Assembly (NCBI RefSeq): GCF_017591425.1
Contig: NW_024467121.1
Location: 17,806,707-17,870,706, forward strand
From: Ochotona curzoniae
Lineage: Eukaryota; Chordata; Mammalia; Lagomorpha; Ochotonidae
DNA: 64,000 nt
Reading direction: 5' to 3'
Shown here: positions 1 to 10,998 of the stretch, one piece after another
How the letters are laid out: the number at the start of each line of letters is the position of its first letter
Position numbering within the stretch: the stretch's first letter is position 1
Notes under the pieces: model-generated
Told to the model about the DNA's origin: nothing
The model's input: only the letters and a program-made list of their open reading frames with translations
Database searches by the model: none
Made by a program: the position numbers and the translations under genes

Positions 1-644
1 AGACAAACTGTCCTCTGAGCTTGCTGTTCACTTTATCTTCTGATATAAAAAGGAAAAAGCTGTAAGGGTGCAAAGGGCCTGTGCCAGAAGAAACACACAC
101 AGGGAAACTTTTTTTTTAAATCAAGTGTAGAGAATAGTCATTTTTTAAACTAAATTAGAAAATTGTGATAAAATGGCAGTCATCAAAGGTGTGACGAGTT
201 CATCTTTCTTTCACCATAGGGGTTATAGTTCTTTGGCTTGTGCTACTCTGGAATCATTTTACTGTTTGTTTTTATTATCTTCAGTGCTACTTAAAAAGGA
301 GAAATAAAACTTAAAAAAAAACTGTAGTTTCATTACCTTTTTGAATAATGTCATACAAAAAATGTATTTGTGTTTTTTTGTGATGTGAGAATTGCTGTTT
401 GTAGATTAATATCATTTTGTTTAGAATTACAAAATAGTTTTTAAATATTGTCTGAGAAAAGCCAAAGTTAATGCAACCTAGTGGAAACTGTAAGACCATT
501 TGAGTATTGTTTGTTTTATTGATGCATTTGGATTTTGTTGTTTGATGGAATTTGAGCCAAAAAAAAAAAATCCCACAGGCTTTCCTATTTCTATTACTGA
601 TTGTACTTCTGCATTTTGTACCAGTGGAACTTTTTATACTGGAG

Positions 645-686
645 ATTAAAAAAATGGAAATTTTTGTGGCTTACTCTTGTGGGCCC
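645..686 (+). promoter_or_regulatory. Candidate proximal poly(A) site
   Basis: ATTAAA at 645-650, the commonest variant hexamer, is followed within 15-35 nt by a T/GT-rich element (TTTTTGTGGCTTACTCTTGTG). This is the usual arrangement for alternative polyadenylation. Use of this site would give a UTR about 2.5 kb shorter. Confidence 0.35.
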
Positions 687-2871
687 CCTGACAATGACTG
701 ACTTCAAGTTTGATTTCTGGTTGACAGGAAGAAAGTTGCTTTTCTTTTGAGAATTAAAAACTTTGGCTTGATTTCTTTTTCTCTTTGCTTATATCTAGCA
801 TTTAGAATTTTGTCTTAAAATACAGCGGTAAGTTTCACTTTTTATTCTGTATTGTGCAGTTACACAATAAGGTAATTAGATTTAGAAGTACTCAGTCACT
901 TTAAGTGGATAAATGTATTAGTTAAACTTTAGGGGTTTGCTTTTTTGCTGTTTAGATCAAAGTTTTTTCCAATTCTTCTGTCCTCATTGTGAACATAACC
1001 GTGTAGTTGAAACAGTCAAACTTATTTTTGTAATGTATGTTATTGTGTGATGCAGTTTTTTGCTTCTGTCTCCAATATTAAACCATTTTCCTAATACTTG
1101 TTTCTCTCTCTGCGTGTTGTATTGTTGGTAGTCATTATGTGTTGGTGATACATCTACACACTTCACTGTTTCACGTATCTGTTCTTTTCTCTATGTTGTG
1201 TAAAAAGATACAGTCGATTCCACCTAAGTGAATATCTGATTTGGGGGAGGGAAAACGCCCCGCCAGCCACCTTTAATTTCTGAACCACAGTACACCCTGA
1301 CCACTATTCCAAGAGGAATACACTCCTTCTATGGTTCACATCAGTAACTGCCTGCAGAGCTGTTACGACCTTTTGACCACACAGGCTCACTTCACCTTCT
1401 CTCCCCCCTCTCTAGTGTGCATACATAATCTGTAGTTCATAAGGTTTAAAAGCTACTGCCACATGGCCTTGAGACGATCTGGGCTCCCCTGTCTACCCAA
1501 GGCCACACACCCACAGACGTAGCATTACAGTCAAACTCCTGGTTATTAAGGGGGTGAACTCTCAAGGAAAAGATGTGCAAAGGATTAAACAAATCTGTGT
1601 GTTGGTACAGAAAAGTTAACTTTTTTCTTGGGGGTTAATGAATCAGGAGCATGTTGAATGATTAAAACTAACAGAAGAGCAAAGAAGTATTTCCAAGTGC
1701 TCAAACACTAGCTCTAATCAGCCTGGAGGGAGGGGTCAAGTTTCTCAAGCCCAAGTCCCCAGTCTGTTGTCCATTTGTACATGTGGAAGCTCAGAGTGCC
1801 ATAAGCATCCACACCCTCCCTCCCTCCTGGGTCAACACACTTAATAAGCCTTGTCTCCAAGTTATCAACAAAAGACAGCCATTCCTTACATGCCCTCTTA
1901 AACTGAAGCCACAAGCACTCCTCTTCCTATCTCCTAAGCTCAGGAATCTGACTGCTCTTAAAGTGCTCTTAAAAGATTCCATCAGTGTTTGCTCCCTGTG
2001 TCTCCTCTCTCCTTCCAACCCAGCTAACGCACAAGGCGCTGTCTGACTCAGACCGCCTAGCACCTGGCCGACTTCCTCTGGGGGCCAGTGCCACCCGGCC
2101 CTGCTGGTGCTCGGGCTCTGCACCACTCCGGCCCCCAGATTGTAGTATATAGTTGGCTCAATCACAGAGGGGCCTGGGGCATGGTGGGAAGGAGGCCCAT
2201 GCTGCCGTAGGCCAACACCTCAGTGATAGTGACTGTACCAGCTCCACACCTGCACAGATGGGAGCTGGCGTCCTGCTGACACTTCTGCTTTAAATCTCAT
2301 CATAGCCTTCATCAGTACGCCTCCAGAAACCCACTGTTTCCATCAGTGGGGAAACGATCGCTAAGGGTGTGATTTTTTTTTTCTTTCTTCCTTTTTAGAG
2401 GGAAGGGCTTGGGAGGAAAAGGGAGGGGAAGGGGTGGGAGAAACAGGGTGATTAAATTCTTTTCAAGATGCAAGTGTTTATTTTTAAGATACATAAGTAC
2501 ATGTATTTTTTGTTTGTTTTTAGCATGAGGCAAAATATTCCTGCTAAGTAAAGGAAGGGAAAGATAAAGCCAGTTTTTGTTGTTTTGAACAAGAAACAAA
2601 AATAGTTCTCCAAAGAAGGGAACAAAAATAGTCGTTCCTTTAAGCACTTGGCCCCTGTCTAAATTCACACTTCTAATGTTGATCTTGTAAAAACACCACT
2701 GCAGCCGAGCAAGGTGTGCATGTTTGCCAGGCACAAAGCACCTGTCAACATTTTCCTTGCAGAGAAAGCCCCAGGTCTGCCCAGCTCCACAGCAGTCGCC
2801 CGCTGTCCAGAGGCTTGGACTCTTAGCTGGCAGGCCAGGAAACGCAGTGAACATCGATGTACTGTGAATCG

Positions 2872-2930
2872 TTCCTGATAAGTGAATAAAATGTTGTGAC
2901 CAAACAATCAGCTTATTCACTTATCAGGAA
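2872..2930 (+). other. 18-bp perfect hairpin in the 3' UTR-like region
   Basis: The left arm at 2872-2889 (TTCCTGATAAGTGAATAA) is the exact reverse complement of 2913-2930. The loop is 23 nt (2890-2912). A CG/CG pair beyond a one-base bulge (2870-2871 with 2932-2933) extends the stem. In a plus-strand transcript this would fold into a pre-miRNA-sized stem-loop or a binding site for double-stranded-RNA proteins. I do not recognise either arm as a known microRNA. Confidence 0.7.
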
Positions 2931-3175
2931 TCGACTGTTCTGCTGATTTGCTGTTTCTGTTTTTCATTTTTGTTGTAGTTCACTATTTTTGCTGTGTTCT
3001 GTTCTCTCCTCTCATGCTTGGGCAGAATCACTGGGAATATTATCTTCATGTGACCATGAAACGTTTATATCGAGTGAAAAAAATGATATCTTAACAAAAT
3101 CTATGCACTTGCTATCAGGAACACAATACTGGATGTGTCTTATATATATTGAACTATATAGTACTCGATTTCTTA

Positions 3176-3181
3176 AATAAA
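3176..3181 (+). promoter_or_regulatory. Distal poly(A) signal AATAAA
   Basis: A canonical hexamer preceded by T/A-rich sequence and followed at +15 to +45 by GT-rich TCTGTTGTGTGTAAAGTTAATGTGATTATTTTT. It gives a predicted cleavage point near 3195-3205. Further hexamers at 3295-3300 (ATTAAA) and 3331-3336 (AATAAA) could be back-ups. Repeat-free character fades after this point, which fits the end of a transcription unit. Confidence 0.55.
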
Positions 3182-3195
3182 GCTTAAGAAAGGAC

Positions 3196-3900
3196 TCTGT
3201 TGTGTGTAAAGTTAATGTGATTATTTTTCAAAGCAGTGTTTCTAAGGGGTATTTCTTGTTCTTTTACGTCTTGAGTGATACAGGATATTTTTCATTAAAG
3301 TTATATCGCTGGCTTTATGACTTAATATTCAATAAATTGACTTTGGAAACAAAACGGAGTGGGGGGAAGTTCTTCTGAATGCATTTGAGCTCCCTGAGAA
3401 TCCATCTTCTAACTGGTGCCAGTGGCTGGTCTGGGCTTGGGCACCATGGGCAGAACAGACCATGAAATAGCATCTAGAGTCTACCCTAACCTGGGAACCC
3501 ACCTGCCTTTCTGAATGCCCTAAAGAAAGGGGACAAAGAAAGGCTGATGCAAGAATAATGCTGGTCTGCGTCAATACTTTGCCAGAATGATATGACACTA
3601 AAACTATACCCTGCTGGAGAACAATGGCAATGCTATTCAGGGCAGCAAAATGAGAGACAGCAAGAGAAGGTATTTGATCATTCAGGATGAGAAGGGTAAA
3701 ATTTCAAAGTGATACATGTGAGACAGACAGCCTGTAACAGTTGCAAAGCTTAAATGGGAGGCTTGCTGCTAGACTCTTTGAAGGAGTATTTTTGAAATTT
3801 TTCCTACAGGCTGTAAGTTTGAACAGAATAGCATTTTCTGTTGGTCTCTATGTTGGAGTTTTCACACTTAATGTTTAATTCCATTTAAAAAAAAAATCCT
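3196..3900. other. Intergenic DNA immediately after the poly(A) site
   Basis: No recognisable repeat, RNA gene or coding exon. Two more AATAAA/ATTAAA hexamers lie in the first 140 bp. A short A-tract (3887-3896) abuts the first copy of a duplicated segment. Confidence 0.5.
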
Positions 3901-4072
3901 AAAACTTCTACTTACAAAATGGAACAGGCATCCTAATCCTTTATAAAACAGATCATAGTCTTCCATGGTGATGAAGGACAAAAGAGCACAGTGCAAGCCC
4001 ATTCTCTCCCTCCTCCTACTCATAAATTAGTCTCCAGAAAACCCAAAAGCTTCTAGCATGAATGGAAGACCA
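3901..4072 (+). repeat. 172-bp direct duplication, copy 1
   Basis: Identical base for base, without gaps, to 4955-5126 at an offset of 1054 bp. Flanks diverge at once on both sides (T against A on the left, C against T on the right). No transposon hallmark such as a poly(A) tail or terminal inverted repeats is visible. The content is not a SINE, L1 or LTR that I recognise. Confidence 0.95.
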
Positions 4073-4639
4073 CAGAAACAGCCAAAGAACACAAAGGTGG
4101 CTCGGGCAGAGGATCTGGATGGGCAGAGTCAACTCTGGAAACCACTGGTCTACACACACTGGACTGGGCTGCTGAAGATCTGACTGTGTGCCGAGTTGTC
4201 CTTGTCTTACAACCTTGTACCAAGTCACATGGCTAGAAAGCACCTGCTTTGTAAAAAGCAAGTATGCCTGAGGCTATCATAGATTAAGGGTGCAGGGGGT
4301 GCTGTGAGCCTTGGTGATGCTGAAGGTAGGCCAGCATGTTCCTCTCTCTGCCCACAGCCCTCAGAGTCCCTGGCCTCACAGAGAGGGCTCCCTTCTGGGA
4401 GGCAACCTTTGAGGCATGAAGCAGCCTTAAAGCAAAGCAGTGGCAGCAGGGAGCACTGCATGCCATCCAACCTCTCTGCAGGTCTGCAAGCAGCCTGGCA
4501 CCCTCTTTCATACCACTCCACCAGGATGGTTCTAAAAAGAAAAAGCAGAATATACACACAGTTTGTTCTGTAGCTGGTCAGTTATAGTTATAGTAGCATA
4601 GAAGACAGCATAGGTATAGAAAGAGAATGCCTAGGAGCT
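4073..4639. other. Unique spacer between the duplicated copies (left part)
   Basis: Moderately GC-rich unique sequence. Overlapping short ORFs on both strands (around 4225-4573) have no recognisable domain and are judged to be chance. Confidence 0.45.
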
Positions 4640-4820
4640 TGCCCTGGGAACCAGATTACCTCTGGATGCTGGTTCCACCTCTAATTGACCTGTGTATCTT
4701 CTCTTTGTCTTAATTTCCTCATCAGCAAAATCAGGTACCAGTCATAGCTCATGCATGAGGTCGTGAGGATTAACCACACCAATACATACACAAGGAGGAT
4801 TAGGAACAACCCGAGCTGCG
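4640..4820 (+). repeat. MIR relic, plus orientation
   Basis: Order of motifs matches the ancient tRNA-derived MIR core: GGTTCCACCTCTAATTGACCTGTG, TCTTTGTCTTAATTTCCTCATC, then GCATGAGGTCGTGAGGATTAA. Heavily diverged, as expected for a pan-mammalian SINE. Confidence 0.6.
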
Positions 4821-4954
4821 AAGCAGCAGTGGAGGTACAACCCAGCCACATAATCAGCCACACTTTCCTCTGCTGGCCTGCTCTGCGCCTTTTCCTACCT
4901 GGTGTCTGACCAGCACTCCCTCTGAGCACCCCTCAGTTCTCATGGAGCTCCCCA

Positions 4955-5126
4955 AAAACTTCTACTTACAAAATGGAACAGGCATCCTAATCCTTTATAA
5001 AACAGATCATAGTCTTCCATGGTGATGAAGGACAAAAGAGCACAGTGCAAGCCCATTCTCTCCCTCCTCCTACTCATAAATTAGTCTCCAGAAAACCCAA
5101 AAGCTTCTAGCATGAATGGAAGACCA
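4955..5126 (+). repeat. 172-bp direct duplication, copy 2
   Basis: Exact second copy of 3901-4072. An 882-bp unique spacer separates the two. Zero differences over 172 bp of apparently neutral DNA means either a very recent duplication, gene conversion or an assembly artefact. Confidence 0.95.
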
Positions 5127-5790
5127 TTCAAGAAACCACAGCACTGCTAGACATCTGCATTCCCAAGTCCCCCAGGGCATGACTTTGCCATGGGAACCTG
5201 TCTGCCACAGCACTCCCCCACCCCACCCCCTTACATATCAACTTGCCACAAGTTCCACTCCAAACCAGGAAGACTAAGAAAAGGAAAGTGAGTCTGCTCT
5301 GACCCTGCCACCCTTTTCTACCCCTTGACTCTACTAGGTAGGCATCTTTTTGCCCAAAAGGAAAGCCTGGCCAGTGATTTTGGGCCTGAGGCGGGAATGA
5401 CAGAATCACCTGCCCTGCTTGGGTAGAGCTGCTTGTAACAAACTAAAGGTTCCAGGCCCTTCAAGCAACCTGAAGTCTCTGATAACCTCCAGAATTGGTT
5501 TCCTTTGACAATCAACCTCAGGAAAAGTGGGGGTCAGGGTCAGAGGCACAGACACCTCCAAGCCCACAGCTCCCTGCTCACCCTGTGCCAAAGCAAACCA
5601 ACATCACTGTGCTTTCTGCATGTTGTGTTTATTGGTGATCCATGTAGGATTTTATTGAGAACAATGATTTTGCCACTGAAGGCCGTAAGAGAAAAAGCCA
5701 CTGCTTTAGTGGAGGGCAACTCTGAGGGAGGCTCACTGTGACCTAGGTCTTGTCTCAACTGTCCCTGTCTTTGGAGTCCTTGTCCCCTTG
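5127..5790. other. Unique intergenic DNA
   Basis: No repeat or gene recognised. Short ORFs on both strands overlap one another without domain content. Confidence 0.45.
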
Positions 5791-5990
5791 CCTCGTCTCA
5801 ACCTGCTTCCATCTCCCCATGGTTCTGTGTCTGTGGTACATTACACCTGCTCCATTCACACGCTGCTGGTGTGTGTCTCCCAAGCTGCACTATAGCCTAC
5901 TTGAGGCAGTGTCTCATTCATCACTGCATTCCCAGTGTTTCACACAGCGCCTGCCTCACAGTCAGTGTTCACAAATGTTGGTTGGTTGGT
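5791..5990 (+). repeat. L2 LINE 3' end relic, plus orientation
   Basis: Carries the L2 tail order: CTACTTGAGGCAGTGTCTCATTCATC, CATTCCCAGTGTTTCACACAGCGCCTG, then CAGTGTTCACAAATGTTGGTTG, matching the usual L2 ending (cttgagggcagg... cccagcgcctagcacagtgcctg... aaatgtttgttgaatga). Confidence 0.7.
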
Positions 5991-6056
5991 TGGTTGGTTG
6001 GTTGGTTGGTTGGTTGGTTGGATGGATGGATGGATGGATGGATGGATGGATGGATG
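5977..6056 (+). repeat. (GTTG)n then (GATG)n tetranucleotide microsatellite
   Basis: About eleven GTTG/TGGT units run directly into about nine GATG/GGAT units. The array begins exactly where the L2 tail (AAATGTTGGTTG) ends, so it probably grew from the L2 terminal repeat. The two motifs differ by one base per unit. Confidence 0.95.
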
Positions 6057-7539
6057 ATGGAAGAATCTGAGAGGGTCTCTTGCTGGGGCTACAGAAAACC
6101 ATTCCTTTTCAAAGGGGCAACAGCTTAGGAAATACTTATGGAGAGAGGAGCAGTTGTACAATGGCTGAACATCAAACTGGAGACTTGGCAAAAGTCAGGA
6201 GCCACTGTGGAGGGTGACAGATGGGAAGAGGATACACACTTCTGCTCCTGAGCCCCAAAGATGCATGGAATTCAGGCGCTCATGGGTCCCAAACGGCAGG
6301 ACATTGCTATAGTTAGGTCAAGCTGCCCTACACTAGCATTGCTTCACACTTATGTCTTGCACCTTCCTCTCAAATACACCCAGGAACTATCCCTAGGTAA
6401 CACTGCCATCTAGGTCACCAGAAAAGCCACAATCACATAATACAGATCAAAAGAAAACTATCAAGTAAGGTACCAAATTCTAAGATGGCCCCTGAAAAGC
6501 AGGTTAACTCTTTTCCCCACATCTCCCAGATACAACTACTGTGGAATCCCAGCGAACCTCAGGGCCCCAAACCAGGCCACAAGCACAACTGTGCCATTAG
6601 AACAACCTTGGAAAGGCAAAGGCACACACTGCTGCTAGGATGCCATTCAGTTCTGGGCATCCTAGAAATGTGCCTAAATCCTAGCAATGTGTCCCAGCCA
6701 GTCAACAGCTACCAGTAAGACCACTGGTCATTCAAAGACAGGCAATGAAGAGTAGGAGACACTTGTGAGAGCAGGCAGTGACAAGACAAAGGGTCCATCA
6801 CCCCTGTCTCCAGGGGTCTGCCAAAATCAGCCTCCCCACTGAGTAAGGAGCAGCCCTTCAACAGGGACCCCACACAGGGCTGTGCACTGAAGAGCCACAA
6901 AGGTGCCCTCCTTCAGAGCCCCTGGTTGAGCTCACTGTGGCTCACACTCTGTCACTCCCTGCTATAAAGTCTGTCCTGCCAGGATGAATGGGATGGATAA
7001 CAGGGGCAGGAGGGCAGCCCCTAAGGTCTTGCACACACCAGCAGCTCAACTGAGCACACAGCTCATCAAGGTGACCACATGTGTCTGAGCCCTATTCCTA
7101 ACTGGTCAATTAGGATACCTTCCTGTCAGTCTGTGGACCATGATCTACCCAATAACTCTACCACTTTAAAAACTATGACATGAAACAAATGCTCGAAGAC
7201 AGGGTGGGGGCCAAGTAGGGAAGTAAGGGTGGAGCAGTGGCATGACAGGAATGGCATGCCAAGCTGGCACTGCAGAGCTGGCCCATTGTTCTACATTGGT
7301 TAGAGGCCCAAAGCCTCTAGCACCTCCACCCCCAGCTTTCTCTCCACCAAATTCCCAGCTCCGCCAGTCTCCCAGCCCAGCATGACCATGTCTACCCCTA
7401 AAGGGACACGTTCGGTTTCCCCTACTCCTCATGTCAACTTCTGCCCAACAGCAAAGAGCTATTGGCAATCATCTGCCTGTCCCTGGCATTTAACTCCCTC
7501 AGTGCAGGCATGAGAGGGGAAGAGCCCCATCTCACATTA
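6057..7539. other. Unique intergenic DNA
   Basis: About 1.5 kb without a recognisable transposon, exon or RNA gene. Confidence 0.45.
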
Positions 7540-7800
7540 GTCTGGAAGATCATCTATAGGGAGTGCTGGTTCATATCCTACCTGCTTCACTTCCCATCCA
7601 GCTCTCCGCTTATAGATTGGGAAAAAACAGCGGAGGATGGACCAACGCCTTGGGACCCTACATGCATGTGGGAGACCCAAAGAGAAGGCTCCTAGCTCCC
7701 AGCTTTAGATCAGCTCAACTCTGGCCATTGCAGACATTTGGAAAATTGAACCAGCAGACAGAAGATCCTCTTTCTATGTAAAATCTGCCTTTCAAATGGG
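7540..7800 (+). mobile_element. CSINE (lagomorph C-repeat), plus, 5'-truncated and diverged
   Basis: Visible landmarks in order: GCTTCACTTCCCATCCAGCTC, GGAGGATGGACCAACGCCTTGG, CATGTGGGAGACCCA, CCAGCAGACAGAAGATCCTC, CTGCCTTTCAAAT, then a poly(A) tail. The tRNA-like head is missing or too diverged to see. Confidence 0.85.
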
Positions 7801-7833
<33 letters not shown>

Positions 7834-7834
7834 T
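7799..7834 (+). repeat. Poly(A) tail and (TA)n of the preceding SINE
   Basis: About 19 A residues run into (TA)8-9. SINE tails commonly mature into microsatellites in this way. Confidence 0.9.
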
Positions 7835-8029
7835 GGTCATCTATATGAAGAACAGCTTTGGCAGTCAGGGAGTGGGATGTACTGTTGACTGCATTTCCTC
7901 CAGGAAGCTCCGAGAAGCCTCTGTACCTGGCAGTACCAAGCCTCATGTTTCACTCTGCTTAGCCCAGGGTTCCTTGTGCACTTGTCCCTGACAGCTGAGG
8001 GTTGACATGGTGTAGGGAGCAAGAACATG

Positions 8030-8113
8030 GACTGCAAACCATTGCCACTTGGCTTTGAGTCATCGCTCTGCCACATGGTAGCTTGATGGCCCTAAGCACA
8101 TAACTGCTTCTCT
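8030..8113 (+). repeat. MIR relic, 5' part (split by a CSINE)
   Basis: ACATGGACTGCAAACCATTGCCACTTGG, then GCTCTGCCACATGGTAGCTTGATGGCCC matches the MIR order (gactgcctgggttcaaatcc, tctgccacttactagctgtgtgacc). It resumes after the CSINE at 8452. Confidence 0.65.
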
Positions 8114-8451
8114 CTTTGTTTTTAAATTTTTATTTATTTACTTGAAAGGCAACACCACATACACAGAAAGAGAGAAGAGAGAAAAATTCTCCATCTGTTG
8201 GTTCTTTTGCCAAATGGCCACAATAGCTGTGGCTGGGCCTGTCAGAAAGCAGGAGCCAGGAGCTTCTTCCAAGTCTCCCATATGGGTGCAGGGGCCCAAA
8301 AACTAGGGCCATCCTCCACTGCTTTCCCAGGCACATCACATCAGCAGGGAGCTGGATTAAACGTAGAACAGCTGGGTCTAGAATCAACACCCAAATGAGA
8401 TGCTAGCACCACAGGCAGTAACTTTACCTACTATACCACAGTACCAGCCCC
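8114..8451 (-). mobile_element. CSINE, minus, inserted in a MIR
   Basis: Read on the minus strand it runs from GGGGCTGGTACTGTGG to the tail CCTTTCAAGTAAATAAATAAAAATT. The flanks AACTGCTTCT (8102-8111) and AACTGTTTCT (8453-8462) look like an aged target-site duplication with one change. It is an older-type copy with the CTTTCAAATAAATAAAT tail. Confidence 0.92.
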
Positions 8452-8545
8452 AACTGTTTCTTCATCTATAAAATGATTACAACACCTGCAATACCTTCCT
8501 ATCTGCCAGAGAGCTATAAATAGCATTCAAAACAGAGCAAGCACT
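8452..8545 (+). repeat. MIR relic, 3' part
   Basis: AACTGTTTCTTCATCTATAAAATGATTACAACACCTGCAATACC is the MIR segment normally read as cagtttcctcatctgtaaaatggggataataatacctacc. It continues the piece that ends at 8113, so the SINE landed in a pre-existing MIR. Confidence 0.75.
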
Positions 8546-9084
8546 GTATATATGTGTTCATCAACATCCAGCAGAACCAGTATTCTAAGACAAATTTTTG
8601 GAAACACAAGTACAAAATTAGAATCCCTGCAGGATTGTGGGGATAAAGATAAGTTAGTGATAAGGATAATGGATAAAGACGAGTTAGTGAGAGGCTTATC
8701 TAATTATGACACATTTTATTAGGAGTCATGAACAAGCAGCAAGTGAGGACATCACAGCCCACAGAAGGGAAGAAATAAGAACTCAGTTGGTGATGGAGCC
8801 ATCAGTAAGGAATCCCCGACCAAACTGACATGAACCCAACGATGCAAGCAAGACCAAGCAGGATCTCACCAAGCAGGAAAGCAGAGAACAGCAGCAGCAA
8901 AGACAAAGGGGTCATCAAGCCTGGCTGGCAGCAGGGACAGGGCAGATCCAACTAAATTGAACTCACTGGAAGGCGTGTACCAGTAATGAGGTCGACTACT
9001 TGGGTAGGTTTGGGTTCTAGATCCTAAATTAAGACTCTAGGGATTTGAGCCTGCAGGATTTGGGGAGCACCAATGTTAAAACCA
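8546..9084. other. Unique intergenic DNA
   Basis: Contains two near copies of GATAAAGA(T/C)(A/G)AGTTAGTGA at about 8640-8690 (a short imperfect tandem repeat). Nothing else is recognised. Confidence 0.4.
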
Positions 9085-9348
9085 ACCAACCAAGTAGCAA
9101 GCATTTACCCTAGCAGTTAAAACATCCAGGTTCCACATGGAGTAAACGGGTCCAGTTGCCAGCTCCAGCTCCAGACATCAGCTTCCTGCTAATGTTGACT
9201 ATGACAGGTAGCAATGATGGCTCAAGTGATTGCGTTCCTGCCACCAAACCAAGACACTTGGATTACAATCCCAGCCCCCAGCTTCTGCCCCTGAGCCCCT
9301 GCAGGCATTCAGGAAGTGAACCAGTGGGTGGGAGCTCTGCCTCTCACA
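9085..9348 (+). mobile_element. CSINE, plus, strongly diverged
   Basis: AGCATTTACCCTAGCAGTTAAAACATCC, AGCTTCCTGCTAATG, CAGGCATTCAGGAAGTGAACCAGTGG and AGCTCTGCCTCTC follow the CSINE order. An old copy; its tail is not preserved. Confidence 0.7.
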
Positions 9349-10998
9349 AGAGTACACAACCCTAACAATCAAGATAAGGATAGGAACAAAACAGATCAGC
9401 TCAAGGAGATATGCCTTGAGATTAAAGACAGTTCAGGAAAAGGGGAACAATCACAGCAGGCAAGGGGTTAATGAGTTTAGATATATTTCAAACAGCACAA
9501 TACTGGATGTGACATTTAGACAAAGTATATACTGGACCAAAAAAAAAAAAAAAAAAAAGGCAAACCCAGGTGTTGGGAATAAGGAGAAGGTCCACATGGC
9601 AGCAATGTCCTTGAGATGGGTAGTAGAGGAGTAGGAGCACATCTGAGCAAGGCAAGTAATGATAGGTGCTCATGTCAAGTTCAGGTCCACCCTGGCTTTG
9701 ATCTTGGGCTAGGGAAAGAGTGCATGAGTAAATGGAGGTAAATAGTTACAGGAAAGCCTGGGCGCACACAGCAGGAGCATCCACAGGAGGAAAGGGGGCC
9801 TGCGCTGAATAATGGCCATACCTACAAGATGCAGAACACAGCACTCCACGGCTCCCCTCCCAGAAGACAGCTTAACAAAGCAACTTGGGGCAGCTGGGAT
9901 GTTCACATCATGAAGTTGCGTTCCTCGGGGGCCCCAGTTGCCCCAGCAGGCCTGCCCTCCTCTTCTCACTTCATGACATGGCCTGGGATTTCCAACCCAG
10001 TAGACATGGTTTTAGGCCTTCTCCCTCTTCCATACTGATCAGGGAACGACCAAATCCATGTACTTGCAAGGAGCTCCATGCTTCCACCTGGCTACTAGAC
10101 ACAGGAACAGACTGACACAGCTAAATGTCAAGATGGGAATGTTTTCATCCTCTCCTTCCTCAGCAGCAGGGCTCAAATGTCCACACCCTATTCCTTGCAC
10201 CCTGTATTCCTCATCCCATCCTTGACCTAACTGTATCCCTGAGTTTCAGCCAAGAGGCCACCTCCACCGCCTCTTCCCTACAAAAAGCAGAGTAAGACGC
10301 TGGCCACCAGGAAACAGGGCAGCAAGGTGAGCACAGCACTCAGCTGGACTGGGGAAATCCAATACAGAGCAGATGCTGACAGTCCCAGTCTCTAGACAGT
10401 GCCCCAAGACACAGCAGGTCTTGGATTACATGGGATTAGCATTTCCTGCAGCAGGCAGCACAAGACAACATAGGTCATGGCCTCCACCTGTGCTGCAATG
10501 GTCTTGGTCAGAATTAGGCACCCAATGTGACCCAACCTGGCAGCACAGGCCTACAGGACTGCTGACTTCACACCTCTAGCAATGGTAGGTAGGACAACCC
10601 GGACAGTTACCCGTTTGCTTAGCAGAGGAAAAGGTGGGTTTGTTCAGTGTACAAGACACTGTAGTAGAAGCCTGGAACTGGCAAGTGCCATCTGTGAGGC
10701 CCCATCAGACTTCAGGCCAGCATTACCACAACCCTGGTTCCGCCCTTGTCAAAACAGGGACCTCAGAGAGTCCTCTGGACTCTAGGCAAGTGCTCTCATG
10801 ATCCCTGTTACTCCAGATTGAGAGCTGGTACCACTACAGCATCAACACTGCCCCACTGCCCCACGTCATGCCATCTACCAGGGACAGGAAACATCTAGCC
10901 CGTAGGCTGTACATAAGGAAAAGCCTATAGAATCACGTGGTCTGTCCCTGCTAAGGCAGCTACATGCAGGACACAAAATTCCATAAGTCTACAGATGG
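9349..10998. other. Unique intergenic DNA with one A-tract
   Basis: A run of about 20 A at 9539-9558 ends a short segment that could be an unrecognised retrosequence tail. Otherwise no gene or repeat is visible in about 1.6 kb. Confidence 0.4.

Larger units (their letters stand above)
1..3195 (+). other. Probable terminal 3' UTR of an unidentified plus-strand gene (5' part outside window)
   Basis: Seen: about 3.2 kb of T-rich, A/T-rich sequence without a single SINE, although SINEs come every ~2 kb in the rest of the window. It has no long plus-strand ORF. Plus-strand poly(A) signals occur at 303-308 (AATAAA), 645-650 (ATTAAA followed by a GT-rich stretch at 661-686) and 3176-3181 (AATAAA followed by TCTGTTGTGTGTAAAG). 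Known: long mammalian 3' UTRs are AT-rich, depleted of retroelements and often have tandem poly(A) sites. Inference: this is the distal part of a last exon whose coding part lies to the left. I could not recognise the gene. Alternatives are a long non-coding RNA or plain AT-rich intergenic DNA. Confidence 0.55.

Noticed and set aside
1..3195. Attempt to name the gene whose 3' UTR this may be
   Set aside because: No coding sequence is present and I could not recognise the UTR, so no symbol is given.
5750..6128. ORFs encoding repeats of GWLV and GWMD
   Set aside because: Direct translation of the tetranucleotide microsatellite.
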